A stretch of DNA of 64,000 nucleotides from Dyadobacter alkalitolerans DSM 23607 (lineage in GTDB: Bacteria; Bacteroidota; Bacteroidia; Cytophagales; Spirosomataceae), in NCBI RefSeq assembly GCF_000428845.1, contig NZ_AUAS01000007.1, positions 124,001 through 188,000 on the forward strand, in the 5' to 3' direction. The translations under genes and the position numbers were made by a program. The notes below the pieces were generated by a model that worked only from the letters and a program-made list of their open reading frames with translations, did no database searches and was not told the origin of the DNA. Of this stretch, positions 53,407-62,415 are shown one piece after another (position 1 is the first letter of the stretch; the number at the start of each line of letters is the position of its first letter).

Positions 53407-53439
53407 TCGGTTTGTATGATGATGCTTTGACTATTGCAA

Positions 53440-55434
53440 TTACTTCCTCAATTGCTTCACTAACGTCCGGATCTCGTCTGCGGTTTTGTATGATTTGGAG
53501 CCGCGGCGGATTCTGGTCCGGATGTATTTTGGTCGCTTTTTGGTTTCTTCAAAGATCTTGGCAATGTATTCTCCTAAGAATGAAATGCCGAGAATAGTTA
53601 ATCCTCCAAAGAATACGACCAACACAATAACGGTGCTGATACCCTGCGGGGTGTCCCTGAAAAACACGAATTTCGCTAAGATTTGCCAGATAATCCCTAA
53701 AATCGAAAATCCGGTTAAGGCAAAACCCGCGTAACTCATCAATTCCAATGGTGCAAAGCTGAACGAGAAAATCGCTTTTTTCGCCCACCAGATGTTTTTT
53801 GTCCAGTTATTGGTTGAAACGCCAAACATTCTCTCTGGCCTTACATAAGGAACGCCCGTTTGCTTGAAACCAACCCAGGCGCGCAATCCACGCAAAAACT
53901 GCTCTGTTTCAGGCAAATCCACCAATTCCTTAACAACCTTGCGATCAATCATAGAAAAATCACCGGCATCGCGGGGAATGGCAATGTAGCTGAGTCCTTG
54001 AAATACTTTATAGAACGATTTATAGAAAAAGTGAATGTGTGGTTTCATTTCACGCTGAACCCGAACGCCATAAACGACGTCAAATCCTTCCATCCATTTC
54101 TCGTAAAAAGCAGGGATAATTTCCGGCGGATCTTGCAAATCACCATCCATTAAAACCACGCAATCGCCCGTTGCGATCTCCATACCGCTTAAAAATGCAG
54201 ATTGAGATCCGAAATTGCGGGAGTGACTGATCCCGACAACATTAGGATCTTTATCACAAATCTGGCTAATCACTTCTTCCTGATTATCAGGCGAGTTGTC
54301 ATTGACAAATATGATTTCATAGCGCACTTTCAGATCATTGAAAGTCTTCACAAGCCGCTCGTACATGAACGGAATAGCCTGCGCATCCTTATAACAAGCG
54401 ATGATCGCCGTAATAATCGGGTTCAGTTTCGGGTTTTCGAAAGCAGGAATTACGCGGTCTTCGTATTTTATCTGCGCCTGCCAGTCACTGTATTTTGTTA
54501 GGCCGGTTTCCAGTGAAGTGCGGGCTTTCCAGCCAAAGTCTGTTTCAAATGCACTTGGATCGCCGAACCATTCAGCAAGGTCCCACTTTCTGTTGGACAT
54601 GCTGCCCCACTGCGGCTCCTGCGTAATGTTGAATGTTCGTCTGGATGTATCAACGAGGTCGCCCATCGTTGTCTTACGTCCCGTTGCAATGTTGTAGGAC
54701 TTCCCGGAAGTTTCCTTGTTAATCTTTAATGCCGCGTCCAAAAACGCTTCCACGCAGTCTTCTATGAAAACAAAATCACGGCTTATATCCGGAGATACCA
54801 GCGAAGGAAGCTGTTTTTTTCTTGCGTTCTCGATTAATTTCGGGATCAGCCGGTCCGGCTCTTCCCAATATCCGTAGATGGAGTAAAGCCTGAGATTAAG
54901 CGTTTTTAGATTAAAAACTTTGGCATAATATTCTAATAAATATGCCGCTGAAACCTTGGAGACCGCATAATGACTGTTTGGCTCAACGCGATCGGTCTCT
55001 TTTGGAGACGTGCAGTTGAACCCATATTCCGAACTGCTTCCTGCATGGATATAAACCATTTCGGTCGTACAGTTTTGCAAAATGTTAACTGTCCCGATGA
55101 CATTGGTTTCATAGGTCAGGTTAACATTATTTTGCTTGCTGTAAGCGCCGTAGGCCGCCAGATTAAAAATCGTTTGCGGTTTATATTTTTCAAAAACCTC
55201 TTGAACAGAGTTATTGGAAAGGATATCGCAGTGGACAATATTTTCAAAAGGAACATTCAGCAATTTTAGCCTCCATGCTTTTGTTGCGTCGTGTGTGAGC
55301 GCATAACAGTCCTTTCGGATCTTAAAAATTTCGTTGAAAAGATTGGCTCCGATGAAGCCGCTTGCACCAAAAACAAAAACTGGCCCTTTTAAACTTTCTA
55401 TTTTATCGCGGAAAACCGGCAATTGGTCAAGCAT
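53440..55434 (-). CDS. Fusion of NAD-dependent sugar epimerase/dehydratase and ArnC/GtrB-type glycosyltransferase
   Basis: 664 residues. Residues 17-325 are an extended SDR: GASGFIG (23-29), catalytic Tyr156/Lys160 in YAVSK, with Ser in AGSSSEYG. Residues about 335-560 are a GT2 domain with VNDNSPD, DGDLQDPP (430-437) and QFLRGLRAW. Two transmembrane helices (about 567-590 and 600-622) and a cytoplasmic tail follow, as in ArnC/GtrB polyprenyl-phosphate glycosyltransferases. No stop or frameshift is seen at the junction (about 325-338). It overlaps the transketolase N-subunit gene by 8 bases. Making and loading of one sugar by one protein is the likely role. Confidence 0.9.
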   Translation of the reverse strand: MLDQLPVFRDKIESLKGPVFVFGASGFIGANLFNEIFKIRKDCYALTHDATKAWRLKLLNVPFENIVHCDILSNNSVQEVFEKYKPQTIFNLAAYGAYSKQNNVNLTYETNVIGTVNILQNCTTEMVYIHAGSSSEYGFNCTSPKETDRVEPNSHYAVSKVSAAYLLEYYAKVFNLKTLNLRLYSIYGYWEEPDRLIPKLIENARKKQLPSLVSPDISRDFVFIEDCVEAFLDAALKINKETSGKSYNIATGRKTTMGDLVDTSRRTFNITQEPQWGSMSNRKWDLAEWFGDPSAFETDFGWKARTSLETGLTKYSDWQAQIKYEDRVIPAFENPKLNPIITAIIACYKDAQAIPFMYERLVKTFNDLKVRYEIIFVNDNSPDNQEEVISQICDKDPNVVGISHSRNFGSQSAFLSGMEIATGDCVVLMDGDLQDPPEIIPAFYEKWMEGFDVVYGVRVQREMKPHIHFFYKSFYKVFQGLSYIAIPRDAGDFSMIDRKVVKELVDLPETEQFLRGLRAWVGFKQTGVPYVRPERMFGVSTNNWTKNIWWAKKAIFSFSFAPLELMSYAGFALTGFSILGIIWQILAKFVFFRDTPQGISTVIVLVVFFGGLTILGISFLGEYIAKIFEETKKRPKYIRTRIRRGSKSYKTADEIRTLVKQLRK

Positions 55435-56254
55435 TCGTCAATTCATTAAAGTAGCGTTCCTTTACTTCCAGCGTGGCTTGCTCGTATTGGTCTTTGTTCA
55501 TTGGTAAATAATGCCACTCTAATTTATTCTCCATGTAGGACACCCCTTTGCCCTTCACAGTGTTAGCGATAATCGCCTTTGGCAGCCCGTTCTTGTGCGT
55601 TTTAAGTTCGTCAATAGCTAAACTTAGCGCATTAATGTCGTGACCGTCAACCTCTATCGTTTCAAAACCGATTGCATTCCATTTCTCAACGGAGGCTGTT
55701 TCTCCCAACACTTTATCCGTTGGACCAAAACCCTGCAAACCGTTTTTATCAACAATCATAAATAGGTTATCCAGCTGATTTTGGATCGCATAATGTGCTG
55801 CTTCCCAGGTTGTTCCCTCATTTGTCTCACCATCCGAAAGCAACGCGAATGAATAAGTTTCTTCTCCTCCGACTTTCGCCGCGTGGGCGATTCCCGTTGC
55901 AATGGGGAGCCCGTGGCCCAGTGAGCCGGTTGCGAAAGGAATTCCTTTGTATTGCCTTGGGGCCGGATGGGCTGGGAGTGAGGTGCCGTCCAGGTAAAAA
56001 GTGTCCAGTTCGTCGTCTGTAATTTCGCCTGTAACATTCAGGCAGGCGTATAATGCGGCGGCGGCGTGTCCTTTGGATAAAATAAAGGTGTCTTCCTCCG
56101 ATTTTTGCAGAAAAAGAACGGCGATCATCAGATCAATGCAGCTTAATGAGCAGCCGATATGACCGGCATTTGCTTTATGGTAGAGACCCAGAATTTTAAG
56201 CCGAAGTTCTCCGCTTATCTGTCTTGGGTCATTCAATATCTCTTCTGCGGTCAT
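55427..56254 (-). CDS. Transketolase, N-terminal (TPP diphosphate-binding) subunit
   Basis: 275 residues that match the first half of transketolase: KANAGHIGCSLSCID, SKGHAAAALYA (KGH 61-63), GSLGHGLPIATG (110-121) and the TPP-diphosphate motif SDGETNEG (140-147) followed by VDKNGLQGFG. It needs the pyrimidine-binding subunit encoded at 52486-53406. It is the first gene of the eight-gene glycan operon, with 115 bases to the GT39 gene upstream. A housekeeping role is not excluded, but the company of glycosyltransferases favours sugar building. Confidence 0.9.
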   Translation of the reverse strand: MTAEEILNDPRQISGELRLKILGLYHKANAGHIGCSLSCIDLMIAVLFLQKSEEDTFILSKGHAAAALYACLNVTGEITDDELDTFYLDGTSLPAHPAPRQYKGIPFATGSLGHGLPIATGIAHAAKVGGEETYSFALLSDGETNEGTTWEAAHYAIQNQLDNLFMIVDKNGLQGFGPTDKVLGETASVEKWNAIGFETIEVDGHDINALSLAIDELKTHKNGLPKAIIANTVKGKGVSYMENKLEWHYLPMNKDQYEQATLEVKERYFNELTNA

Positions 56255-56369
56255 GCCTGTGTATATGTCGATATTAAGAAAATCTCACTAAATAAAGGTC
56301 AAATCTTCGGTTTTGAGAGTGCAATATACAAAATCTTATTTGTCGGCTTTTGATATCAGCCTACATTGC

Positions 56370-58238
56370 CTACTCCAATCCGTAACGCAGCCCTTTCAAT
56401 TTCTTGATCACAACCGGTTCAGGATTTCCTGCTTTTTTAAGTAAAATATGTGTAGTCTGTGTCGTGTCCATCACTTGCACATATTGCGCGTCTTTGGGCA
56501 GATACAAATTCGTCACCTGCGCGTCCTGAACCGAATAGGAAAGGAATGTCCTGTCCATTTCTGATAAAATCGGATAACGGGAAGCGGGATACAGGATCGT
56601 GTCGCCTTCCTGATACAATTCCTTAATCTTTTGCGCCGCCTCATAATAAGGGTTAGGAGCCCGCGGTGTCGAGAAATAGCCATATTTCACTGACCGGTCG
56701 GCATAGAATTCTCCAAGCCGTAACGAAACAAAATACAACTGACAAGCCAAGCCAATAAAGATCAATGCCCTGAATTCCAGCTTAATGGTCTTATAATATT
56801 GCAGCAAAAGACTCAGCAATATGATCGCATAAGGAAACGAAAAACCCGAATAACGCTGCATCAATCCATATGTATGGCCGTTTTTGAACGACATAATAAT
56901 TAAAAAGATGGTTGGAAACAGCGCCATAATATAGACGATCCAAAGCCGTCTCCTATGCTGCTTATCAGCCTGCATATGCACATCGGGAATAAAGGAAAGT
57001 GCAAAAATACTGACCGAAAGAATGATGAATTGCAGCTTATGATTTGAATAAAATACAGCACCGGAAATGGCCAGAATGAAAGGAATGGCCGCTTTCAGTC
57101 CGTCATGCATTTTAATATGATTCCTGAACCGATACCAAATGATCAGCAGCACGCCTATTAATATAGAAACAATTACGTTTTTTCTGCCGGCAAGGGCATC
57201 CGTCAGGCCATTTGTAAAAATAATGAGGTCTGAAAAAAGCGGCAGCGCTTTGGCGAACACATTACCAATCGTGGCAGGCAAAATAATGCCGAAAGGATTG
57301 TCCGTAGGCCGTGTTTCGGCCATTCTTTTGTAGAGAGCTGCCTGATAATTAAGCGTATGCAGCGTATAAGTTCCGCCGCCATAAATCATCCACCAGGCCA
57401 CACCCGACAAAGCCGCTACGGCCGAAACCGCCATTCTCATCCAACCTTTAATATTCCTTAGAAAAAGCAAAGCATATAAGGCATGCCCCAAAAGGACCGC
57501 AATAGAAAGAAAATGGGATAGGATGCTTAATCCTGCGGTTATAATGTAACCAATGTAAAGTCGGGTTGTTTTCCCCTTTGCAGCCTCTCTTTCAATGATT
57601 TGTAAAAAGAAATATGTAGCAAGCAGGGTAAGGAAGAACATTAAAGAGTAACTGCGCGCTTGCTGGCTGTAACCGATAAAAAACGGCTCGAAAGCAACGA
57701 TCGCAGCAGCAATCAGCCCTGTATTAACTCCAAAAAAGCGCCTTCCGAACAAGTATACCACACCAATGATGAGCACGCTGAAAAGCACCGAAAGGGAGCG
57801 GGCGGAGAAGTCCGAAAGGCCGAAAACCTCCATCCAATAATGCAGCAGCAGATAATAGAAAGGGCTGTTTCCAATATCGCTCCGGTTATTGGCTTCATAA
57901 TAATCTTCTATTGTTTTAGGTGCCCAAAACTCCGCGGGTGTAAATGCACGCGGAGCATAATTTTCGTTGTAAGTAAATGAGCGTAAGACTCTTGGCGGCC
58001 TGAGGCTGAATTCAGGTGTTTTCCAGAACTGCGAATTCGATAATGTTAGCTTAGAAAAAACTTCCTTTTGGTTGGCACCTTCCAACACGACACCCTGGCT
58101 GATCACCATTGTGCTTCTCTCATCGAAGAAAATACTGTAACGATCCAGATTGTGAAGCCTGAGCGCAGTTCCCGCAATTAAAATGACAGCGAAAATGAGC
58201 CAGGTTTTCAGGGTTTCGTTCGTACGGTTTGAAGACAT
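56370..58238 (-). CDS. GT39/ArnT-like membrane glycosyltransferase
   Basis: 622 residues with about 12 transmembrane helices. The GT-C acidic motif DE (39-40, in FFDERSTM) is in the first periplasmic loop, and PFYYLLLHYWMEVFG, SARSLSVLFS and YSQQARSYSLM are typical of the ArnT/PMT superfamily. It would move a sugar from a polyprenyl-phosphate carrier to a periplasmic acceptor. It has the same direction as the transketolase-glycosyltransferase operon and is 115 bases upstream. Confidence 0.88.
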   Translation of the reverse strand: MSSNRTNETLKTWLIFAVILIAGTALRLHNLDRYSIFFDERSTMVISQGVVLEGANQKEVFSKLTLSNSQFWKTPEFSLRPPRVLRSFTYNENYAPRAFTPAEFWAPKTIEDYYEANNRSDIGNSPFYYLLLHYWMEVFGLSDFSARSLSVLFSVLIIGVVYLFGRRFFGVNTGLIAAAIVAFEPFFIGYSQQARSYSLMFFLTLLATYFFLQIIEREAAKGKTTRLYIGYIITAGLSILSHFLSIAVLLGHALYALLFLRNIKGWMRMAVSAVAALSGVAWWMIYGGGTYTLHTLNYQAALYKRMAETRPTDNPFGIILPATIGNVFAKALPLFSDLIIFTNGLTDALAGRKNVIVSILIGVLLIIWYRFRNHIKMHDGLKAAIPFILAISGAVFYSNHKLQFIILSVSIFALSFIPDVHMQADKQHRRRLWIVYIMALFPTIFLIIMSFKNGHTYGLMQRYSGFSFPYAIILLSLLLQYYKTIKLEFRALIFIGLACQLYFVSLRLGEFYADRSVKYGYFSTPRAPNPYYEAAQKIKELYQEGDTILYPASRYPILSEMDRTFLSYSVQDAQVTNLYLPKDAQYVQVMDTTQTTHILLKKAGNPEPVVIKKLKGLRYGLE

Positions 58239-58349
58239 TTAAGAAAGTTGACGTGCGCTATAATTTCTGTATCGTTCTATTTTGCCCAAAATTGGGAAAC
58301 AGACCGAGTTGCCGCGAAATTAAGCAAAATTCCCTTTATAGGATATTTT

Positions 58350-60404
58350 TTAGATTTTAAGAATTGTAAACTCCACGCGCCGGTTCTTCTGGCGGGTCTG
58401 TTCGGTGCTGTTGCTGGCGATGGGTTTGGCTGGTCCCCAGGCTTTTGTCCGGATCCTTTTGCCGTCTATTCCTTTTGATAAAAGATATTTTTTGACCTGC
58501 TGCACACGGTCTTCCGCCAGCTTTACATTTTTTTGGACTTCGCCCTGATTGTCTGTATGTCCTTCCAGCAAAATTTCCATTGCCGGATAATTAGTCATAG
58601 CCGAAACGATCCTGTCCAGCTCCGGGTAAGACGACCGGATCACTTCGGCGCTGCTCTGGGCGAACATGGTGCTGCTAAGCCTGATCTGCTGCCCCGCCTT
58701 GATCGGTTGCAGGTAAAGGTCTTTCCGGATGTTGCGTAATGTGGTGTCTTTGGACAAATCAATTTCCTCAGTGAAAGGGAAATAGCCGTTTTCTGAGGCG
58801 GTAATGCGGTAGATTTCTTTCAGCGGCAAAATAAGCCGGTACTCGCCGGTTTCCGGGTCAAATGTTGCTTTTGTAAAAACATCATTGTTTTTCTTGATCT
58901 GTGCAATGAGGTCGGAACGCACAGCCTTGTTCGTTTCTGCTTCCAGGATCGTCCCGGAAATGATGGCCACCGGATCCGGGCGTGTTTCGGGAGTAAGTCT
59001 TACCCGGAAAATATCTTCCTGGCCTGAAACCTTTTCGCTGGCGCTGAAATAGGCATAATCGCCCGTTGCAGGAACATTAAAATAAGCATCCCAAAGCGAA
59101 GTATTAATTACCGGGCCGAGGTTTTCAGGCTTCGACCAGTTGACCCAGGTGTCGTCCAGCCGGCGGGTGAGGAACAAATCACCGGCTCCGTAGCCGCTGT
59201 GTCCGTGTGAGGAAAAATATAATGTTTTATTGTCCAATGCCAAAAACGGAGTGCCTTCATAATCGGCTGTATTGATCACATTTCCTAGATGCAGCGGCTC
59301 CGACCAGCTGTCGCTCGATTGCAGAAAGGAAACATACAAGTCCTTTTTTCCTTCCGTATCGCTGCGCTCAACCGAGATGATCATCACATTACCATATGGC
59401 GAAACCGTGGTTTCCATGCTTTCGACCTGTTTGATCTTATTATTCGCCGTTATGCTTTCCCGCAGGTTGTTGATTTTGTATTCTTTGGGAAAAGTCCAGC
59501 CCGTCTTCGTCTGAAAACAGCGCGACAATCCTAACTCCATGGAGCCGTCCGGCCGATAGACATTGATAACGTAAATGGTTTTTCCATCTGCCGAAATGCT
59601 TGTTATAGCATTATCCGCAGCATTATTGATCGGCGGGCCCATATTCACCGCTGCTCCCCAGACGTTTTTTTCATTTAGTTTGGAATACCAGATGTCCTGT
59701 GTTTCAGACGTTCCCACATTACCCAGGAAATTGCCTCTCGTAAAATAAAGCGTTTTGCCATCGGGGGCAATAATAGGCGCAACTTCCTGGCCCTGACTAT
59801 TGATCGCCGCTCCCATGTTTTCGCGTTTTGTTTTCAAAAGCGGCCCTTTTGCAATGTTAATGACAGCTTCAATGGGCGTAGTGTCGTCAGAAATGCCTAT
59901 TGCATCAATTTGATTCGCTCCCGAAACTTTCGAAGGTTGCATCACAATCTTGATCGCATTGGCCAGTATATTTTGTTGTTTTGGAAAAACCCTGAACATT
60001 CTGCCTTTGACATTGAGCTGTGCTGCGGGCGCGTCGGAAATAAGAAACTCCTTCCCAGACTCATCATAGGCATACACCCGAGCAATGGCGCCCGGATTGA
60101 AATTTTCTGCGATAGCAACCTGTTTCAGGGAAATTGTTTTTTCAAAACCCACCTTAATCCACTCTTCATTGCGGCCATCGGGATCGGCGGGCATCCAGGC
60201 GCACGGACTGTTTCCGAAATCGGGAAGCTTATTGGGAATGCCGAGAATTTGTTTTGCGCGGAAGGCGTGCCCGTATTGCGCGGGCCTGTTTTCGGAAGAA
60301 TAGCCCAGCACTTTATTAGCCCACAAAATCTGCTGACCGTATCCTTTATTGATGAAAGCTGCCGAAAGCAGCAGAAAAACGTTGAAGAGTAAGGTTTTAT
60401 TCAT
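58350..60404 (-). CDS. OmpA-family lipid- or peptidoglycan-associated protein with PD40 propeller
   Basis: 684 residues from ATG 60404, chosen because it overlaps the upstream stop by 4 bases (ATGA). Signal peptide (ending KGYGQQ), then an unassigned N-terminal domain (about 25-190), PD40/WD40-like repeats (about 200-455: APIIAPDGKTLYFTR, SISADGKTIYVIN, LALDNKTLYFSSHG), a carboxypeptidase-regulatory domain (about 480-555) and a C-terminal OmpA domain (GHTDNQGE, AEDRVQQVKKYL) that should bind peptidoglycan. This order resembles Bacteroidota periplasmic proteins such as PorE of the type IX secretion system, but it is not identified as one. Confidence 0.88.
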   Translation of the reverse strand: MNKTLLFNVFLLLSAAFINKGYGQQILWANKVLGYSSENRPAQYGHAFRAKQILGIPNKLPDFGNSPCAWMPADPDGRNEEWIKVGFEKTISLKQVAIAENFNPGAIARVYAYDESGKEFLISDAPAAQLNVKGRMFRVFPKQQNILANAIKIVMQPSKVSGANQIDAIGISDDTTPIEAVINIAKGPLLKTKRENMGAAINSQGQEVAPIIAPDGKTLYFTRGNFLGNVGTSETQDIWYSKLNEKNVWGAAVNMGPPINNAADNAITSISADGKTIYVINVYRPDGSMELGLSRCFQTKTGWTFPKEYKINNLRESITANNKIKQVESMETTVSPYGNVMIISVERSDTEGKKDLYVSFLQSSDSWSEPLHLGNVINTADYEGTPFLALDNKTLYFSSHGHSGYGAGDLFLTRRLDDTWVNWSKPENLGPVINTSLWDAYFNVPATGDYAYFSASEKVSGQEDIFRVRLTPETRPDPVAIISGTILEAETNKAVRSDLIAQIKKNNDVFTKATFDPETGEYRLILPLKEIYRITASENGYFPFTEEIDLSKDTTLRNIRKDLYLQPIKAGQQIRLSSTMFAQSSAEVIRSSYPELDRIVSAMTNYPAMEILLEGHTDNQGEVQKNVKLAEDRVQQVKKYLLSKGIDGKRIRTKAWGPAKPIASNSTEQTRQKNRRVEFTILKI

Positions 60405-61684
60405 TTTTTCGCTCCTATTAAGAGAATCCAATCCCAGCCCGGCTGTGAATCGGGTGGCTGAACAACCGCTTCCGGCGCAGCCCTAAACTCACCTCCCGAC
60501 CATCTTTTTCCCGTGCGCGGACTATACCAGACGGCTCCAAAATCCGTCCCGTTGAGATAGTTGAGGTTGAGCCGGACCGGACGCGATTCGGGCAGGTATA
60601 GCATTGACATTTTCTTATTGGATAAAGAAACTATGCCTATGTCAGCCTTATCGGTAGAATCGGGAAGCAGTTCCGAGATGTTTTCGGGCTGCATATATTC
60701 CCATGGAATGCCTTTCAGGATCTTGACGAGTTCGTGAATGTACTCCGCGCCGTCTTTACCGATGTTAACTTTCCAGGTCGGGTTGAAATTTTTGATCGTG
60801 CTCATATGGCAAAAACCAGCAGCAGCGCTCATGATCGATTGGTAAGCCTGATTTCTGATCAATACAGACTGATCCGTTATTTCTTTTGGAAACTCAGAAT
60901 TAGCGATTAAAAATGGCCTTAATGCAACTTCCGCTGAATTTTTTTGCCAATTAGCCAGCGCTGCATACTCAGCGGGCGTGACGGTCGAGTCCGGAATAAT
61001 GAATTTAAGATCGGATCTGACTTTTGAGCTATCGTTCACACTCGAAGGCGAGCAAGTGCTGAGCGATGCTATGATCTGACCTTCGGAAACCGAACGGATT
61101 CCGTCTGCAATGGCCTCAAACTGAGCGGCTGTCTGATATTCTTCCTCACTCACAATCCAGATCACATTGCTGTATTTGGCAAAATGCTTACCCACATAAG
61201 CACCGTAATTTCTCCAAACCATTGGATTTTGCGCATCGAAAATCGCGTTCCAGCTCTTGCGGGAAACCACAATGCCCACGACAAGATTACGCTCTGTCGC
61301 TGCGGCAATAATCTTATCAAAATAGTCGAAATAGGGCTTGTTGGGTTTTGAAATATCATTGTCCTGAAACGGAAGGGTCTTATTAAAATTCCGCTGATTG
61401 GGAAGTGCGGGCAAAAGCTGAACCAGAAATGTATTGAATGACTGAGACTTGCGCGCATCCATATAATGAATAGCGTCATTATAACTTAGCTTACGCAGCA
61501 TTTGCCAGGCCACATCGGCCACCATCAGGAACGGAACGCCATTATTATCGGTGATGTGGCGGCCATTCGGGCTGATTTTCAAAGGAAATTTAGCGACAGC
61601 AAGCTCCGGTCTTTGGGAGACATTGATAGCTGACAGGCCGGACGCCGCCAAAATGCTGAAAATGAAGTATCTGAGCCACTTCAT
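60401..61684 (-). CDS. DUF4038 (GH140-like) protein with altered active-site region
   Basis: 427 residues. A signal peptide (about 1-19) precedes a TIM-barrel domain of the DUF4038 family (LKISPNGRHITDNNGVPFLMVADVAWQMLRK), related to GH140 apiosidases, and a C-terminal beta-sandwich (about 340-427: VSLSNKKMSMLYLPES, FGAVWYSPRTGKRW). In the place where active relatives have Gly-Gly-Asp after the strand ending VIW, this protein has VSEEEY. It may be a divergent hydrolase or a binding protein. It overlaps the OmpA-family gene by 4 bases and lies 55 bases after rpe. Confidence 0.82.
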   Translation of the reverse strand: MKWLRYFIFSILAASGLSAINVSQRPELAVAKFPLKISPNGRHITDNNGVPFLMVADVAWQMLRKLSYNDAIHYMDARKSQSFNTFLVQLLPALPNQRNFNKTLPFQDNDISKPNKPYFDYFDKIIAAATERNLVVGIVVSRKSWNAIFDAQNPMVWRNYGAYVGKHFAKYSNVIWIVSEEEYQTAAQFEAIADGIRSVSEGQIIASLSTCSPSSVNDSSKVRSDLKFIIPDSTVTPAEYAALANWQKNSAEVALRPFLIANSEFPKEITDQSVLIRNQAYQSIMSAAAGFCHMSTIKNFNPTWKVNIGKDGAEYIHELVKILKGIPWEYMQPENISELLPDSTDKADIGIVSLSNKKMSMLYLPESRPVRLNLNYLNGTDFGAVWYSPRTGKRWSGGEFRAAPEAVVQPPDSQPGWDWILLIGAKK

Positions 61685-61739
61685 AGTCTTGGTCGGGAAA
61701 AATCTTTTAACATATCGGGGTGTTTCGAAACCTTGAAAA

Positions 61740-62387
61740 TCAGCTGGTTTTCAGGTCGGCAATGGTTTTCAGCGGATCGTCCGAACTGAATACAAAGCTT
61801 CCCGCAACCAGAATGTTCACGCCTTCTTTCACAAGCAAAGGCGCATTGTCAAGATTAACGCCGCCATCCACCTCAATCTTGAATGTGTAGCCAAATTTTT
61901 CTTTCAAAGCCTGTAATCTGGCAATTTTCTGATTCGTGTTTTGTATAAATTTCTGCCCGCCAAAACCCGGATTTACGGACATAATCAGCACCAGGGAAAC
62001 ATCACCCAGGGTCTCAGAAAGCACTTCCACCGGCGTATGCGGGTTCAACGCAACGCCCGGCAACGCACCCACTTCCTTAATGTGCTGGATAGTCCGGTGT
62101 AAATGCGGACAGGCTTCATAATGCACAGTCAGTATAGATGCGCCTGCTTTTGCAAATGCTTCCAGATAACGATCCGGCTGCTCTATCATTAAATGCACGT
62201 CCAATGGCTTTGTGGCATGCTTGTGAACGGCTTCACAAACGGGCATTCCAAAAGAAATATTCGGCACAAACATGCCGTCCATAATATCAACATGTATATA
62301 ATCCGCCTGACTCGCGTTCAGCATTTCTACGTCCCGTTGTAAATTCGCAAAGTCAGCAGCAAGTATCGAAGGGGCAATTTCCGCCAT
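61740..62387 (-). CDS. rpe: Ribulose-phosphate 3-epimerase
   Basis: 215 residues, standard length. TIM-barrel motifs include SILAADFANL, HVDIMDGMFVPNISFG (metal and catalytic Asp), MSVNPGFGGQKFI and VDGGVN (second catalytic Asp). It interconverts ribulose 5-phosphate and xylulose 5-phosphate, a ketol donor for transketolase. It is upstream of the DUF4038-OmpA-GT39-transketolase series in the same direction, 28 bases after the Uma2 gene. Confidence 0.96.
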   Translation of the reverse strand: MAEIAPSILAADFANLQRDVEMLNASQADYIHVDIMDGMFVPNISFGMPVCEAVHKHATKPLDVHLMIEQPDRYLEAFAKAGASILTVHYEACPHLHRTIQHIKEVGALPGVALNPHTPVEVLSETLGDVSLVLIMSVNPGFGGQKFIQNTNQKIARLQALKEKFGYTFKIEVDGGVNLDNAPLLVKEGVNILVAGSFVFSSDDPLKTIADLKTS

Positions 62388-62415
62388 GAATTTTAAATAT
62401 TAGTCCAGGCCGAAA

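Noticed and set aside
58350..60404. PorE or another named type IX secretion component
   Set aside because: The domain order is similar, but the extra N-terminal domain and lack of other por genes nearby do not support a specific name.
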